Shown here piece by piece: positions 31,901-41,211 of a stretch of 64,000 nucleotides of DNA. The notes beneath the pieces are model-generated. The model saw only the letters and a program-made list of their open reading frames with translations, ran no database searches and had not been told where the DNA came from. A program made the position numbers and the translations under genes. The first letter of the stretch is position 1, and every line of letters starts with the position of its first letter. The stretch is from assembly GCF_024710845.1 (NCBI RefSeq), contig NZ_JANJTZ010000054.1:18570-82569 (forward strand), in the 5' to 3' direction. The DNA comes from Mesorhizobium sp. (GTDB lineage: Bacteria > Pseudomonadota > Alphaproteobacteria > Rhizobiales > Rhizobiaceae).

Positions 31901-32080
31901 CTCGGCTGGGTCATCGTCGGCGGGCTTGGCCTCGCCACCGTATCGACGCTGTTCCTGACGCCGGTCGCCTATCTCCTGCTCGGCCGGTTCGTGACGCCCA
32001 ATGTCGAGAATGTGAAACGGCTATCGCGCGAACTCGACGAGGCGGAAGCGCTGGAGGAGCGCCTGTCTCCGGCGGAGTAG
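28946..32080 (+). CDS. RND family efflux transporter permease (AcrB-like)
   Basis: 1044 aa; LATGLVVDDAIVVLENI, VGIMAKNGILIVEFANQLRDRG, LRPVVMTMICTILGGLPLIL. Confidence 0.95.
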   Translation: MSDHTPATGGSTALFIRRPVFAFVINVLIIVAGLAAFLAVEIRELPDVDSPVVTIDTTFSGASAETIDRELTSTLEGAVSRVSGVKAISSSSSFGRSRVTVEFNDDVNLDVAASDMRDAISRVQNDLPEDADVPRIVKADANANAVMRLAVTSDTMPIQDLTVFVEDQIVDALSAVPGVADVQVFGDRAKIFRVDINQARLSALGLTIADVRGALASVAFDTPAGSLTSNSQDLVVRATASVTTPDQFENLALGDKANMIRLRDVATVTLGADIGQSALRANGKTGVGLGIIRQAQSNTLRISEGVREAVDKLSESLPPGVEIRITSDDAVFVDGAIHEVEIALGLSVSLVLLVIYLFLRDWRATLIPGMSLPVALIGTLAAIYLAGFSVNILTLLALVLATGLVVDDAIVVLENIVRRRNEGMGPRAAAVLGTQEVFFAVIATTATLVAVFVPLSFLPGQTGGLFREFGFVLAISVILSAVVALSLCPMLASRMLRAHTHEEDTGILGRIGAALAGLYHRILSACLNAPLVVVLVSLLFGAAAWGVSGAIKSELTPPEDRSVMFLRISAPQGVSIDYLGQRITEIERLLQPLRDSGELTNTFGIAGSQGSSNSGFLVVTLAPWQERERTQQQIVAEIEQLVVKVPGVRAFANQPNSLGIRGAGSGLQFAIAGRSYAELGAAAQAIVAEMEKDPRFNQPRLSQDTTQPQLSVEIDRERASDLGIDITGLAEAMQAMLDGREVGSVFIEDRSFDVKLVSTTNPINDPTDLESIFLKTRDGRFVPMSTIATLTERAVPPSLSREQQLRAVAITAGLKSDFALGEAYEVAQEIAAPHLPAGARIIPLAETATLGESAGSMFTTFGFAIVIILLVLAAQFESFVSAIIIMATVPLGLACAIFAMLLTGTSLNVYSQIGLVLLVGIMAKNGILIVEFANQLRDRGQGVREAIENAANIRLRPVVMTMICTILGGLPLILASGAGAEARISLGWVIVGGLGLATVSTLFLTPVAYLLLGRFVTPNVENVKRLSRELDEAEALEERLSPAE

Positions 32081-32160
32081 AGAGACACGGATTTCCAACG
32101 ACGTTCCGGGGACGGCTGGTTGTAGGGAGTGGGCGCTGACATCCCACGCTTCCATTTGGC

Positions 32161-32309
32161 GCCGCCCCTCACCCGTACCCTCTCCCCGTAAGGACGGGGA
32201 GAGGGGGACGCCGCCGTGACGACTCTTTCTGCAAAGTTCGTCCAAGCACCAACCTGCGCGATCCCCTCTCCCCGTTGTTCACGGGGAGAGGGTACGGGTG
32301 AGGGGCGGC
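32161..32309. repeat. Composite inverted repeat with 29-bp perfect arms and nested hairpins
   Basis: GCCGCCCCTCACCCGTACCCTCTCCCCGT (32161-32189) and its exact reverse complement at 32281-32309. Nested CCCTCTCCCCGT-AAGG-ACGGGGAGAGGG. Confidence 0.85.
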
Positions 32310-32330
32310 GCTGACGGGAGGCCGCGAAAC

Positions 32331-32372
32331 GAAAAAAAAGCCGCGCCGGTTGTCCGGCGCGGCCCTTTCCGT
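32331..32372. terminator. Rho-independent terminator for the minus-strand binding-protein gene
   Basis: GCCGCGCCGG (32340-32349) TTGT CCGGCGCGGC (32354-32363), flanked on the plus strand by A8 (32332-32339), i.e. U8 for minus-strand transcripts. Confidence 0.85.
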
Positions 32373-32382
32373 TTCAGTCAGA

Positions 32383-33564
32383 TCACTGCGACTTGGTCGG
32401 ATCGACGCGGCCGATCTCCACCCACTTGCCGCCCTGGATCTGCGAGATGAAGATCAGGTCGCCGCCCTGGTGGTCGTTGGGGCCGTATTTGACCGGAACG
32501 TCGCCCGAGATCACGTCGGTGTATTCGAGGCTTTCCATGCCCTTCTGGAAGCTCTCGGCCGTCAGGTCCTTGCCTGCCGCCTCGAGCGCCTTGAGCAGCG
32601 TGTTGGCCGCGCCGTAGCCGAGGATGGCCGCGGTGCCCGCCGGTTCGCCGGTCTTGGCCTGATATTTTTCGGCCCAGGCCTTCACGTCGGGATTGTCCAT
32701 GCGGGCTTCGTGGTCGGTCCAGCCGGCCGCCGCATAATATCCTTCGGTGACGCCTTCCGGCACCTTCGCAACGGCAGTGTTGAACCCGGCCGAGGAGCCG
32801 ATGAAGGACACGTTCGTCCAGCCGAGCTTCTTGGCGGTGGCATAGGCGACGATCGTCTGGCGCACGCCGATGGCGGTGGCGACGATGTCGCACTTGGCAT
32901 CGCGCAGCTTGGAGATCGTGCCGACGAAATCCTGCTCGTCCGGCTTGTGCGTCGTCTCCGCGGCGAAGGTCAGGCCGAGAGCAACCGTCTCCTCCTTGGT
33001 GCCTTCGTAGACTTCGAGGCCGAAATCGGTCGGCAGGTACATGGCGCAGACGTTCTTGGCGCCCTTCTCCTTGGCGAGATGGCGCACGCCCGCGCGCATC
33101 TGGTCGTAGTAGGACGAGAAGCCGGCATACTTGTAGGTGATGTCGCCTTCGAGCATCTGCCGGGCAGCGGTCAATGGTCCGACATTAGCAACCTGCTTGG
33201 ACTGCATCAGCGGGAAGCCGGCGATGTTGTGCGGCGTGCCGAGGTTGAGGATCATCGCGAACACCTTGTCCGAGTTGATCAGCTTGTTGAAGTTCTGCAC
33301 TGCCTTCGGCACCTGGTAGCCGTGGTCCTCTACGACGAAGCGGATCTTGCGGCCGTGGATGCCGCCCTTCTCGTTGACCTCGTCGAACATGAGTTGGGCG
33401 GACTTGATCGCGCCGACGTTGAAGGCGGCGAAGATGCCGGACAGATCGCCGTTCGAGCCGATGACGATCTCCGTGTCGGTGACGCCCTGCGTCGCGAACG
33501 ACGCCGAACTCATGCCGAGCGCAAGGCCGGCGGCAAGTATGGAAGCCTTGAGTGACGTTTTCAT
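32383..33564 (-). CDS. Branched-chain amino acid-type ABC transporter substrate-binding protein (LivJ-like)
   Basis: MKTSLKASILAAGLALGMSSASFA signal; TDTEIVIGSNGDLSGIFAAFNVGAIKSAQLMFDEVNEKGGIHGRKIRFVVEDHGYQ. Confidence 0.93.
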   Translation of the reverse strand: MKTSLKASILAAGLALGMSSASFATQGVTDTEIVIGSNGDLSGIFAAFNVGAIKSAQLMFDEVNEKGGIHGRKIRFVVEDHGYQVPKAVQNFNKLINSDKVFAMILNLGTPHNIAGFPLMQSKQVANVGPLTAARQMLEGDITYKYAGFSSYYDQMRAGVRHLAKEKGAKNVCAMYLPTDFGLEVYEGTKEETVALGLTFAAETTHKPDEQDFVGTISKLRDAKCDIVATAIGVRQTIVAYATAKKLGWTNVSFIGSSAGFNTAVAKVPEGVTEGYYAAAGWTDHEARMDNPDVKAWAEKYQAKTGEPAGTAAILGYGAANTLLKALEAAGKDLTAESFQKGMESLEYTDVISGDVPVKYGPNDHQGGDLIFISQIQGGKWVEIGRVDPTKSQ

Positions 33565-33594
33565 TTTTTCTCCTCCTGGTTTTCTTATCCCGAG

Positions 33595-35496
33595 CTATCC
33601 GGCATCCTTGCCGTACATCTCGTCGATCAGCTTCTTGTGTTTCGTCTCAACGAAGCTGCGTTTCAGCTTCATCGTGGCTGTCAGTTCCTCATCCTCTGCG
33701 GTCAACAGCACATCGATCAAGCGGAAATCCTTGATTTGCTCGACCCGGGCGAACTCCCGGTTCGTTTCCTCGATCACCCCTCCGATCAGGTCACGCACTT
33801 CCCTGGTGGCGCATAGCGAGCGGAAGTCGGAGAACGGCACCTTGTTGTCCTGCGCGAACTTCTCGACGTTCTCCTGGTCGATCATGACGAGGCAGGAGAG
33901 GAACTTGCGCTTGTCGCCGATGACCACCGCGTCGGAGATGTAGGGCGAGAACTTCAGCCGGTTCTCGATTTCCGCCGGGGTGATGTTCTTGCCGCCGGCG
34001 GTGATGATGATGTCCTTGGCGCGACCGGTGATCGTGAGGAAGCCCTCGTTGTCGATGCGCCCAACGTCGCCGGTCTTCAGCCAGCCATCCTCCGTCACCG
34101 TCTCGGCCGTCTTCTCCGGCCTTTTCCAGTAGCCCTTGAAGACGTTGGCGCCGCGATAGAGGATTTCGCCGTCCGGCGCGATCCTGACCTCGCCGCCCGG
34201 CACCACCTTGCCGATGCTGCCTGTCTTGTAGTCGTCCATGACGTTGACCGAGATGACGCCCGAGCTCTCGGTCATGCCGTAGCCCTCGAGCACCGGAACG
34301 CCGACCGCGCGGTACCAGCGCAGGAGATCGGGTGAGATTGGTGCCGCGCCCGTGGTTCCGCGACGCAGCCTGTCGAGGCCGATCATCCGGCGCAGGTTCT
34401 TCAGCACCGCGAAGTCCCAGAACGCATAGGCGAGCTGCGTCCCGAGCGGCACCGGCCTGCCCTCCTCCATCAGCCCTGCCCGCTTCATGCCGGTCGCAAG
34501 CGCCATGCGGTAGGACAGCTTGCCGAGCCTAGTCGCCTCGTTCGACATGATGGTGATGCGCGAATAGACCTTTTCCCAGACGCGCGGCACCGCGGTGAAG
34601 ACGTGCGGCGACACCTCGCGCACATTGTCGAACACCGTCTCCGGGCTTTCGGCGAAGTTCACCGTCGAGCCGAACCCGATCGGGATGAAGGCGGTGATCA
34701 GGCGTTCGAGGATGTGGCACAGCGGCAGGAAGCAGACCTGCTCGTCGGCCTCCGTCACCGGCAGCGTCGTCGCCGCGCCGATGATCGAGACGATGATGTT
34801 CTCGTGGCTGATCATCGCCCCTTTGGGCGGGCCCGTCGTGCCGGACGTATAGACGAGGATCGCGGTGTCCTTCGCGGACGAATTCGCGATCTCTTCCTCG
34901 AACCGGTTCGGGTTCTGCTTCAGGAATTCGCGCCCGATCCGGTAGAGGTCGTCGAGGAAGATGACGCGGTCGTCGGAGAAGCCGTGCAGGCCTTCGCGGT
35001 CGAAGACGATCACCCAGGCGAGGCCCGGCATCTCGTCGCGGACGGAGAGATACTTGTCCAGCTGCTCGTCATTCTCGACGAAGAGGAAGCGGCTGTCGGA
35101 ATCGTTGACGAGATATTTGAGCTGCGCCGCGGAATCGGTGGTGTAGACGCCCGACGCGATGCCGCCGACGCATTGCGTGCCGAGATCAGTGTAGAGCCAT
35201 TCCTTGTTGTCTTCCGACAGGATCGACACGACCTCGCCGCGCTTCAGACCGAGCGAGAGAAGTCCGAGCCCGATCAGGCGCGCATTGTCGTAGAACTCGG
35301 CCCAGGAATAGGACAGCCAGATGCCGTAGTCCTTCTCGCGATGCGCGATCTTCTGGCCGTATCGCTTGCAGCTTTCGCGGAACAGCTTCGGCAGCGTCTC
35401 GCAGCCGTCGAAGAAATAGGGCCCGCGCGACATATCCTCGTTGAAGCTGTGGCCGTTGAGCGTCCGCTGCGGCGGGATCTTTCCAACGACTGTCAT
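33595..35496 (-). CDS. AMP-dependent synthetase/ligase (long-chain acyl-CoA synthetase-like)
   Basis: AILVYTSGTTGPPKGAMISHENI (AMP-binding), GYGMTESSGVISVN, LKTGDVGRIDNEGFLTITGRAKDIIITAGGKNITPAEIE. Confidence 0.93.
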   Translation of the reverse strand: MTVVGKIPPQRTLNGHSFNEDMSRGPYFFDGCETLPKLFRESCKRYGQKIAHREKDYGIWLSYSWAEFYDNARLIGLGLLSLGLKRGEVVSILSEDNKEWLYTDLGTQCVGGIASGVYTTDSAAQLKYLVNDSDSRFLFVENDEQLDKYLSVRDEMPGLAWVIVFDREGLHGFSDDRVIFLDDLYRIGREFLKQNPNRFEEEIANSSAKDTAILVYTSGTTGPPKGAMISHENIIVSIIGAATTLPVTEADEQVCFLPLCHILERLITAFIPIGFGSTVNFAESPETVFDNVREVSPHVFTAVPRVWEKVYSRITIMSNEATRLGKLSYRMALATGMKRAGLMEEGRPVPLGTQLAYAFWDFAVLKNLRRMIGLDRLRRGTTGAAPISPDLLRWYRAVGVPVLEGYGMTESSGVISVNVMDDYKTGSIGKVVPGGEVRIAPDGEILYRGANVFKGYWKRPEKTAETVTEDGWLKTGDVGRIDNEGFLTITGRAKDIIITAGGKNITPAEIENRLKFSPYISDAVVIGDKRKFLSCLVMIDQENVEKFAQDNKVPFSDFRSLCATREVRDLIGGVIEETNREFARVEQIKDFRLIDVLLTAEDEELTATMKLKRSFVETKHKKLIDEMYGKDAG

Positions 35497-35527
35497 GCCG
35501 GCCTCCCTTTCCTCATCTCTCCGTTCC

Positions 35528-36337
35528 TCATCTCCATGTCTTCTTCTGCTTCCAGCGCTTCTGGCCGCGCTGGGTCTCGCCCTGGACGCCGAGATAGAAT
35601 TCCTGAACGTCCTTCGACGCGAGCAGCCGCGCCGACGTGTCCGCCATGACGATGCGGCCGAGTTCCATGACGTAGCCGTAGTCGGCCACTTCGAGCGCCA
35701 CCTTGGCGTTCTGCTCGACCAGCATCATCGTCACGCCCTGCTCGCGGTTGAGGCGCCGGATGATGGTGAAGATCTCCTTCACCAGGAGCGGCGAGAGGCC
35801 GAGGCTCGGCTCGTCGAGCAGCATCAGCTTCGGCCGCGCCATCAGGCCGCGCGCGATGGCCAGCATCTGCTGCTGGCCGCCCGACAGCGTGCCCGCCGCC
35901 TGGCGGCGCCGTTCGAGGAGGATCGGGAAATAGCCGTAGACCATCTCCTCGTCGGCCTTGATGCCCGCCTTGTCGCTGCGCACGTAGGAGCCCATCCTGA
36001 GGTTCTCCTCGACGGTGAGCAGCGGGAACACCTCGCGCCCTTCCGGCACGTGCACGATGCCGGCCTTGACGACCCGGTCGGGCTCTTCGCCGGCGATGTT
36101 GCGCCCGCCGTACCAGATCTCGCCCTTCTCGGGGTTCATCACGCCGGAGATGGTCTTGAGGAGGGTCGTCTTGCCGGCGCCGTTCGCGCCGAGCACGGTG
36201 ACGATCTGGCCCTGGCGCACCTCCAGGCTGACGCCGCGGATCGCCATGATCGGCCCGTAATAGCTCTCGAGATTGCGGATCGAGAGCACCGTTTCGGCGA
36301 CGGCCGCCGCCGGTTCGATCGCCTGCTGCAGCATCAT
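35528..36337 (-). CDS. ABC transporter ATP-binding protein (LivF-like)
   Basis: GANGAGKTTLLKTISG, LSGGQQQMLAIARGLM, LLDEPSLGLSPLLV. Confidence 0.92.
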   Translation of the reverse strand: MMLQQAIEPAAAVAETVLSIRNLESYYGPIMAIRGVSLEVRQGQIVTVLGANGAGKTTLLKTISGVMNPEKGEIWYGGRNIAGEEPDRVVKAGIVHVPEGREVFPLLTVEENLRMGSYVRSDKAGIKADEEMVYGYFPILLERRRQAAGTLSGGQQQMLAIARGLMARPKLMLLDEPSLGLSPLLVKEIFTIIRRLNREQGVTMMLVEQNAKVALEVADYGYVMELGRIVMADTSARLLASKDVQEFYLGVQGETQRGQKRWKQKKTWR

Positions 36338-37119
36338 GCGACCACCCTTTCGTTCTCGTCGGCGACGCCGATATAGGCCTCGATCACCTTGGGATGGTTC
36401 TGCACCTCCTGCGCCGTGCCGATCGCCAGCATCTTGCCGTCGGCGAGCGCCATGACGCGGTCCGACACCGCCGAGACGAGATGCATGTCGTGCTCGACCA
36501 TCAGCACGGTGACGCCCATCTGCGTCTTGATGTCCTCGACCCAGTAGGCGACGTCCTGCGTCTCCTCGACCGACAGGCCGGAGGCCGGTTCGTCGAGCAG
36601 GAGCAGGCGCGGTTCGATCGCGAGAGCCCGGCCCATCTCGACCACCTTGCGCACGCCGTAAGGCAGGCCGGCGATGTATTTCTCGCGGTAGGGCTGCAGG
36701 TCGAGGAAGTCGATGACCTTCTCCACCGCCTCGCGGTGCCGCCGCTCCTCGCGCCGCACGAAGGGCGTGAACAGTGTCTCGCTGAACAGGTTGCCGCGGC
36801 GATGGCGGTGGCGGCCGACCAGAAGGTTCTGCAGCACGGTCGCCTGCTCGAACAGTTCTATGTTCTGGAAGGTGCGCGCGATGCCGAGCCGCGCGATCTC
36901 GTGCGGCGCCTTGTTCAGGATGCTCTCGCCGGCAAAGCGGATGTCGCCGGCGACCGGGTCGTAGAAGCGCGACACGAGGTTGAACAGAGTCGACTTGCCG
37001 GCCCCGTTCGGCCCGACCAGCGCGAACACCTCTCCCTCCTCGACCGAGAAGGAGACGTTGTTGACGGCGGTGACGCCGCCGAACTTGAGGGTGACGTTCT
37101 CGACTTCCAGAAGGCTCAT
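36334..37119 (-). CDS. ABC transporter ATP-binding protein (LivG-like)
   Basis: MSLLEVENVTLKFGGVTAVNNVSF, GPNGAGKSTLFNLVS, LLLDEPASGLSVEETQDV. Confidence 0.92.
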   Translation of the reverse strand: MSLLEVENVTLKFGGVTAVNNVSFSVEEGEVFALVGPNGAGKSTLFNLVSRFYDPVAGDIRFAGESILNKAPHEIARLGIARTFQNIELFEQATVLQNLLVGRHRHRRGNLFSETLFTPFVRREERRHREAVEKVIDFLDLQPYREKYIAGLPYGVRKVVEMGRALAIEPRLLLLDEPASGLSVEETQDVAYWVEDIKTQMGVTVLMVEHDMHLVSAVSDRVMALADGKMLAIGTAQEVQNHPKVIEAYIGVADENERVVA

Positions 37120-38213
37120 CGCATCCGCTCCGTCTTGAGGTAGCTCCGCTGCCGGCGGAACATGTCGCGGCGGTAGAAGGGGAACAGTTCGAAATAGGTG
37201 CGGATCTTCAGCCACCGGCCGTAGATGCCCATCGGCTCGAACAGGATGAACAGGATCAGGATCGCGCCGAAGACGGCCGATTCCATGCCGGGGATGGCGA
37301 TGGAGGTACCGGTCAGTGCGCCTACCCCGTCGCGCACCCGGGCGATCGCCTGCGGCAGCAGCGCGATGACCACCGCGCCGAAGAAGGCGCCGTGGATCGA
37401 GCCAAGCCCGCCGATGACGATCATCAGCAGCATCTGGATCGAGATGATGATGGTGAAGGTCTCGTTGTTGAAGATGCCGGAAAAGTGCCCCATCAGCGCG
37501 CCGGCGAGCCCGGTGATCGCGGTGGAGATGCCGAACGCGACCGCCTTGGTGCGCGCCACGTTGACGCCCATCGCCTGCGCGGAGATTTCGGAATCGCGCA
37601 CCGCCGCGAACGAGCGGCCGAGCGGCGAGCGCAGGATGTTGCGGTAGGCGAGCACCACCAGCACGGTGACGAACAGGATCAGGCCGTAGAACCTGACCGG
37701 CGTGCCATAGCGGTCGAACTGGATGCCGAAGATGTCGATCGTCGGCGCGTAGAGCCCGTTGATGCCGCCGGTGAGCGGCTCGGCGATGACGATCAGGTCG
37801 TCGACCAGGATCGAGACGGCGAGCGTCCCGATCGCCAGATAGATGCCGTGCAGCTTCGATGTCGGGATCGCGAGAGCTACGCCCGAAAGTCCGGCGATGA
37901 CGCCGGCGAGCGGGAAGGACAGGATGAAGGGCAGACCCAGCTTCTCCTGCAGCAGCACGTTGGCGTAGCAGCCGACCGCGAGGAAGGCGGCATGGCCGAG
38001 GCTCGCCTGGCCGGTCTGCCCGACCAGGATCATCAGCCCCATCCCGGCGATCGCCCAGATCAGCACGTTTGTCATCTCGCCGATCGCGAAGTCCGACAGG
38101 ATGAAGGGCAGGACGATCATCAGCGCCAGCAGCGACAGGTACCAGAAGGCCTGCGCGCCATGCCGGAAGAGGTTGATGTCGGCGTCGTAGGTGGTCTTGA
38201 AGACGGTGCGCAT
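37116..38213 (-). CDS. Branched-chain amino acid-type ABC transporter permease (LivM-like)
   Basis: Multi-TM; VGQTGQASLGHAAFLAVGCY, LGRSFAAVRDSEISAQAMGVN. Confidence 0.92.
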   Translation of the reverse strand: MRTVFKTTYDADINLFRHGAQAFWYLSLLALMIVLPFILSDFAIGEMTNVLIWAIAGMGLMILVGQTGQASLGHAAFLAVGCYANVLLQEKLGLPFILSFPLAGVIAGLSGVALAIPTSKLHGIYLAIGTLAVSILVDDLIVIAEPLTGGINGLYAPTIDIFGIQFDRYGTPVRFYGLILFVTVLVVLAYRNILRSPLGRSFAAVRDSEISAQAMGVNVARTKAVAFGISTAITGLAGALMGHFSGIFNNETFTIIISIQMLLMIVIGGLGSIHGAFFGAVVIALLPQAIARVRDGVGALTGTSIAIPGMESAVFGAILILFILFEPMGIYGRWLKIRTYFELFPFYRRDMFRRQRSYLKTERMR

Positions 38214-38215
38214 GG

Positions 38216-39091
38216 TTACACCTTCTTCCGGTGGATCTGGGCGAGGATGCCGTGCGGCCTGAACACCAGGATCAGGAAGAGCAGCAGGTAGGGCATGATC
38301 TGCGAATAGCCGGCGGCGATGTAGTAGGAGGCGAACGGCTCGATGAGGCCGACGATGATGCCGCCGAGAAGCGCACCCGGCAGCGACCCGAAACCGCCGA
38401 TGACGGCGGCGGCGAAGGCCTTGATGCCGAGCAGGCCGATCGACGGGTCGATCGATCCCTTGGAGGCGAAGAGAATGCCGGCGACGGCCGCCACCATGCC
38501 TGCCACGGCCCAGATCAGCGAATGCACACGCTTGACCGGGATACCCATGTAGTAGGCGGCGAGCTGGTTCTGCGAGGCAGCCTGCATGGCGACGCCGAGC
38601 TTCGTCACGTTGAAGAAGAAATAGAGCAGGATGGTGGAGATCACCGTGACCGCGATCACCACGATCTCGTCGAGGCCGAGCACCAGCCCGCCGAAGCGCA
38701 CGTCCTTGCCCGCGATGGGGGATTCGAGCGCGATCGGTTCGTTGCCCCAGATGAGGCCCGCCGCGAAGCGCAGCACGAAGCCCATGGCGATGGTGAGGAT
38801 GACGATGGAGACCTGTGACTGGCCGAACATGCGGCGCAGGATGATCATCTCGGTCAGGTAACCGAACAGGCCCATCGCGGCGATGGCGATCGGCACCGAG
38901 AGCCAGAACGGCAGGCCCCAGAACTGGTCGTTGGTGAGCCCGAGCGTGATGAACGCCCCGAGCATCATGAAATCGCCCTGGGCGAAATTGACCGCCTCGG
39001 TCGCCTTGTAGATGAGCACGAAACCAAGTGCGATGAGGCCATATACACAGCCGTTCGCAAGGCCGCTCACAAAGAGCTGCAATACGTCCAA
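38216..39091 (-). CDS. Branched-chain amino acid-type ABC transporter permease (LivH-like)
   Basis: LDVLQLFVSGLANGCVYGLIALGFVLIYKATEAVNFAQGDFMMLGAF. A TTG start at 39089-39091 is preferred because GGGAGGAGAG precedes it; the track start at 39166 lacks conserved N-terminal sequence. Confidence 0.85.
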   Translation of the reverse strand: MDVLQLFVSGLANGCVYGLIALGFVLIYKATEAVNFAQGDFMMLGAFITLGLTNDQFWGLPFWLSVPIAIAAMGLFGYLTEMIILRRMFGQSQVSIVILTIAMGFVLRFAAGLIWGNEPIALESPIAGKDVRFGGLVLGLDEIVVIAVTVISTILLYFFFNVTKLGVAMQAASQNQLAAYYMGIPVKRVHSLIWAVAGMVAAVAGILFASKGSIDPSIGLLGIKAFAAAVIGGFGSLPGALLGGIIVGLIEPFASYYIAAGYSQIMPYLLLFLILVFRPHGILAQIHRKKV

Positions 39092-39190
39092 AGACGCTCT
39101 CCTCCCAATGTCGTCACGGTCTTTTGCCGTGTTTGGTTCGACTATAGACGGCCATGCCCTCAGCACAAGCCGCGTACATTCACTCGCAAT

Positions 39191-40231
39191 CTATGGCGCG
39201 ATGAAGACCTTTCCATTCGGCTTGGCCAGTTCTTCCGGCACCCTTTTCATTGCCTCGGACAGCGGCACGATGGCGGTGACGTCGGTCGACCACCTCCCGT
39301 CCGCGAAACGCTTCTGAGCCTCCATCACGGCCGCGCCCCGGCGCTCCGGATCAGTGGATCGCATCCACTCCGTCAGCCAGAATCCCTCGATCTTCTTGTG
39401 CATGAAGATCAGCTGTCCAGGCTCCTGGATCGGCGTCTCGGTCTGGTCGAGCCGTCCGTAGATGATCCACCGCGCACGTCGCGGCATGGCGTTGAAGATC
39501 GTCGCCGCGAGCGGCCCGGTCACGGCATCGAGGAAGATGCGCGGCTTTTCGACCCTGCAGGTCTCCGCCAACCGCTGCTTGAAATCGGGCGCTTCGGCGT
39601 TCAGCACGATCGCCGCCCCCGCTTTTTCGAGCAGCGGAATCTGGTCGTCGCGGCGCACGATGGCAATCGGACGATAACCCTCGTCGCGCGCGATCCCCAT
39701 GATCAGCTTGCAGAGCTGGCTGGCGGCGGCGGTCAGGACGAAGGCCTTCTCGCCCTCCTGCTTGACGATGTCGAACATGGCGATCGCCGTCAGCGGATTG
39801 ACGATCATCGCCGCGCCGTCGACGTCCTTGACGCCGTCGATCAGCCGCAGGCAGGCCGACGCTTCGGCAATTGCATACTCCGCCCAGGCACCCCAGTTGG
39901 AGATGCCCGTGGCAAACGCAACCCGCTTGCCGACCAGCTTCTGCGCGCCTGCGTCTTCGCCCGCGGCGACCACCTCGCCGACGCCCTCGAATCCCGCCGG
40001 CTGTCCCTTTGCCCGTGGCTGGCCATACATGCCCTTGATGAACATGACGTCCGACGGGTTGATCGAGGCCAGCGCGACCTTGATCAGCACCTGGCTGGCC
40101 TTCGGCGCAGGCACGGCGATCGTGCCGGGCGTCACATAGGGCTCCATCGCCTCCAGCACGCTGCCCGACGGACGGGTCGTGTAGCCATCCTCGTTGAGCA
40201 GCAGTGCGTGCATGGTGGCGGGAAGCGTCAT
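39191..40231 (-). CDS. Zinc-binding alcohol dehydrogenase / quinone oxidoreductase-like protein (MDR superfamily)
   Basis: VLIKVALASINPSDVMFIKGMYG, GFEGVGEVVAAG, MDR Rossmann region. Confidence 0.85.
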   Translation of the reverse strand: MTLPATMHALLLNEDGYTTRPSGSVLEAMEPYVTPGTIAVPAPKASQVLIKVALASINPSDVMFIKGMYGQPRAKGQPAGFEGVGEVVAAGEDAGAQKLVGKRVAFATGISNWGAWAEYAIAEASACLRLIDGVKDVDGAAMIVNPLTAIAMFDIVKQEGEKAFVLTAAASQLCKLIMGIARDEGYRPIAIVRRDDQIPLLEKAGAAIVLNAEAPDFKQRLAETCRVEKPRIFLDAVTGPLAATIFNAMPRRARWIIYGRLDQTETPIQEPGQLIFMHKKIEGFWLTEWMRSTDPERRGAAVMEAQKRFADGRWSTDVTAIVPLSEAMKRVPEELAKPNGKVFIAP

Positions 40232-40240
40232 GTCGTGACC

Positions 40241-41209
40241 CTAAGGCTTGAGGATGAGCTTGCCGGCAACGGCGCGGTTGTGGATGCGCGTCAGCACCTC
40301 GCGGGCCTCGGCGAGCGGATAGGTGCCCTCGATCACCGGCTTGAGCTTGCCTTCCATCAGCCAGCCGATCAGCTCGCGCATGTTCTCCTCGTGCGCGGCG
40401 GGCTCCTTCTGCGTGAAGGTGCCCCAGAACACGCCGACCAGGCTGAAACCCTTGACCAGCGCGAGGTTGATCGGGAATTGCGGGATCCGGCCCGAGGTGA
40501 AGCCGATGACGAGCAGCCGGCCGTTCCAGGCCATCGACCGCGCCAGCACGTCGAACGCATCGCCGCCCACCGGGTCGTAGCCGACGTCCACACCCTTGCC
40601 TCCGGTCGCTTCCTTCAGCGTGTCCTTGAGGTTCTCGTAGCCGAGCGTGATGTCGGCGCCGGCGGCCCTGGCGATCTCGCGCTTTTCCGGCGTGGAGGCG
40701 ACGGCGATGACCTTCGCGCCCATGATCTTGCCGAGTTGGATGGCCGCAAGGCCGGTCGTGCCGGCAGCACCCAGCACCGCGAGCGTCTCGCCGGGCTTGA
40801 GCTGCGCGCGCTGCTTCAACGCGTGGTGCGAGGTGCCGTAGCCGCAAATCAGCGCGCAGGCGTCAGCCCCCGAAACTGCGTCCGGTAGTTTGATGACGGC
40901 GGACTCGTCGACACCGATCTTCTCGGCATAGGCGCCGAGCGGCGTGAACGACACGACCCGGTCGCCCACTTTGAACTTCGTGACCTTTTCGCCGATGGCC
41001 GACACCCGGCCGGCCATTTCCATTCCCGGGATGAACGGCGTTGGCGGCTTGGCCTGATACAGGCCCTGAACGAGCAGTCCGTCGGGGTAGTTCACGCCGA
41101 TGGCTTCGGCGTCGATGACGACTATCCGCCCGGTCGCCTCCGGATCCGGCCAGTCGGCATAATCGAGATTCTCGATCGGGCCGTATTCGCGAGCGACGAT
41201 CGCTTTCAT
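40241..41209 (-). CDS. NADPH:quinone oxidoreductase family protein (MDR superfamily)
   Basis: MKAIVAREYGPIENLDYADWPDP...IGVNYPDGLLVQGLYQAKPPTPFIPGMEMAGRV...LAVLGAAGTTGLAAIQLGKIMGAKVIAVAS. Confidence 0.9.
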   Translation of the reverse strand: MKAIVAREYGPIENLDYADWPDPEATGRIVVIDAEAIGVNYPDGLLVQGLYQAKPPTPFIPGMEMAGRVSAIGEKVTKFKVGDRVVSFTPLGAYAEKIGVDESAVIKLPDAVSGADACALICGYGTSHHALKQRAQLKPGETLAVLGAAGTTGLAAIQLGKIMGAKVIAVASTPEKREIARAAGADITLGYENLKDTLKEATGGKGVDVGYDPVGGDAFDVLARSMAWNGRLLVIGFTSGRIPQFPINLALVKGFSLVGVFWGTFTQKEPAAHEENMRELIGWLMEGKLKPVIEGTYPLAEAREVLTRIHNRAVAGKLILKP

Positions 41210-41211
41210 CG

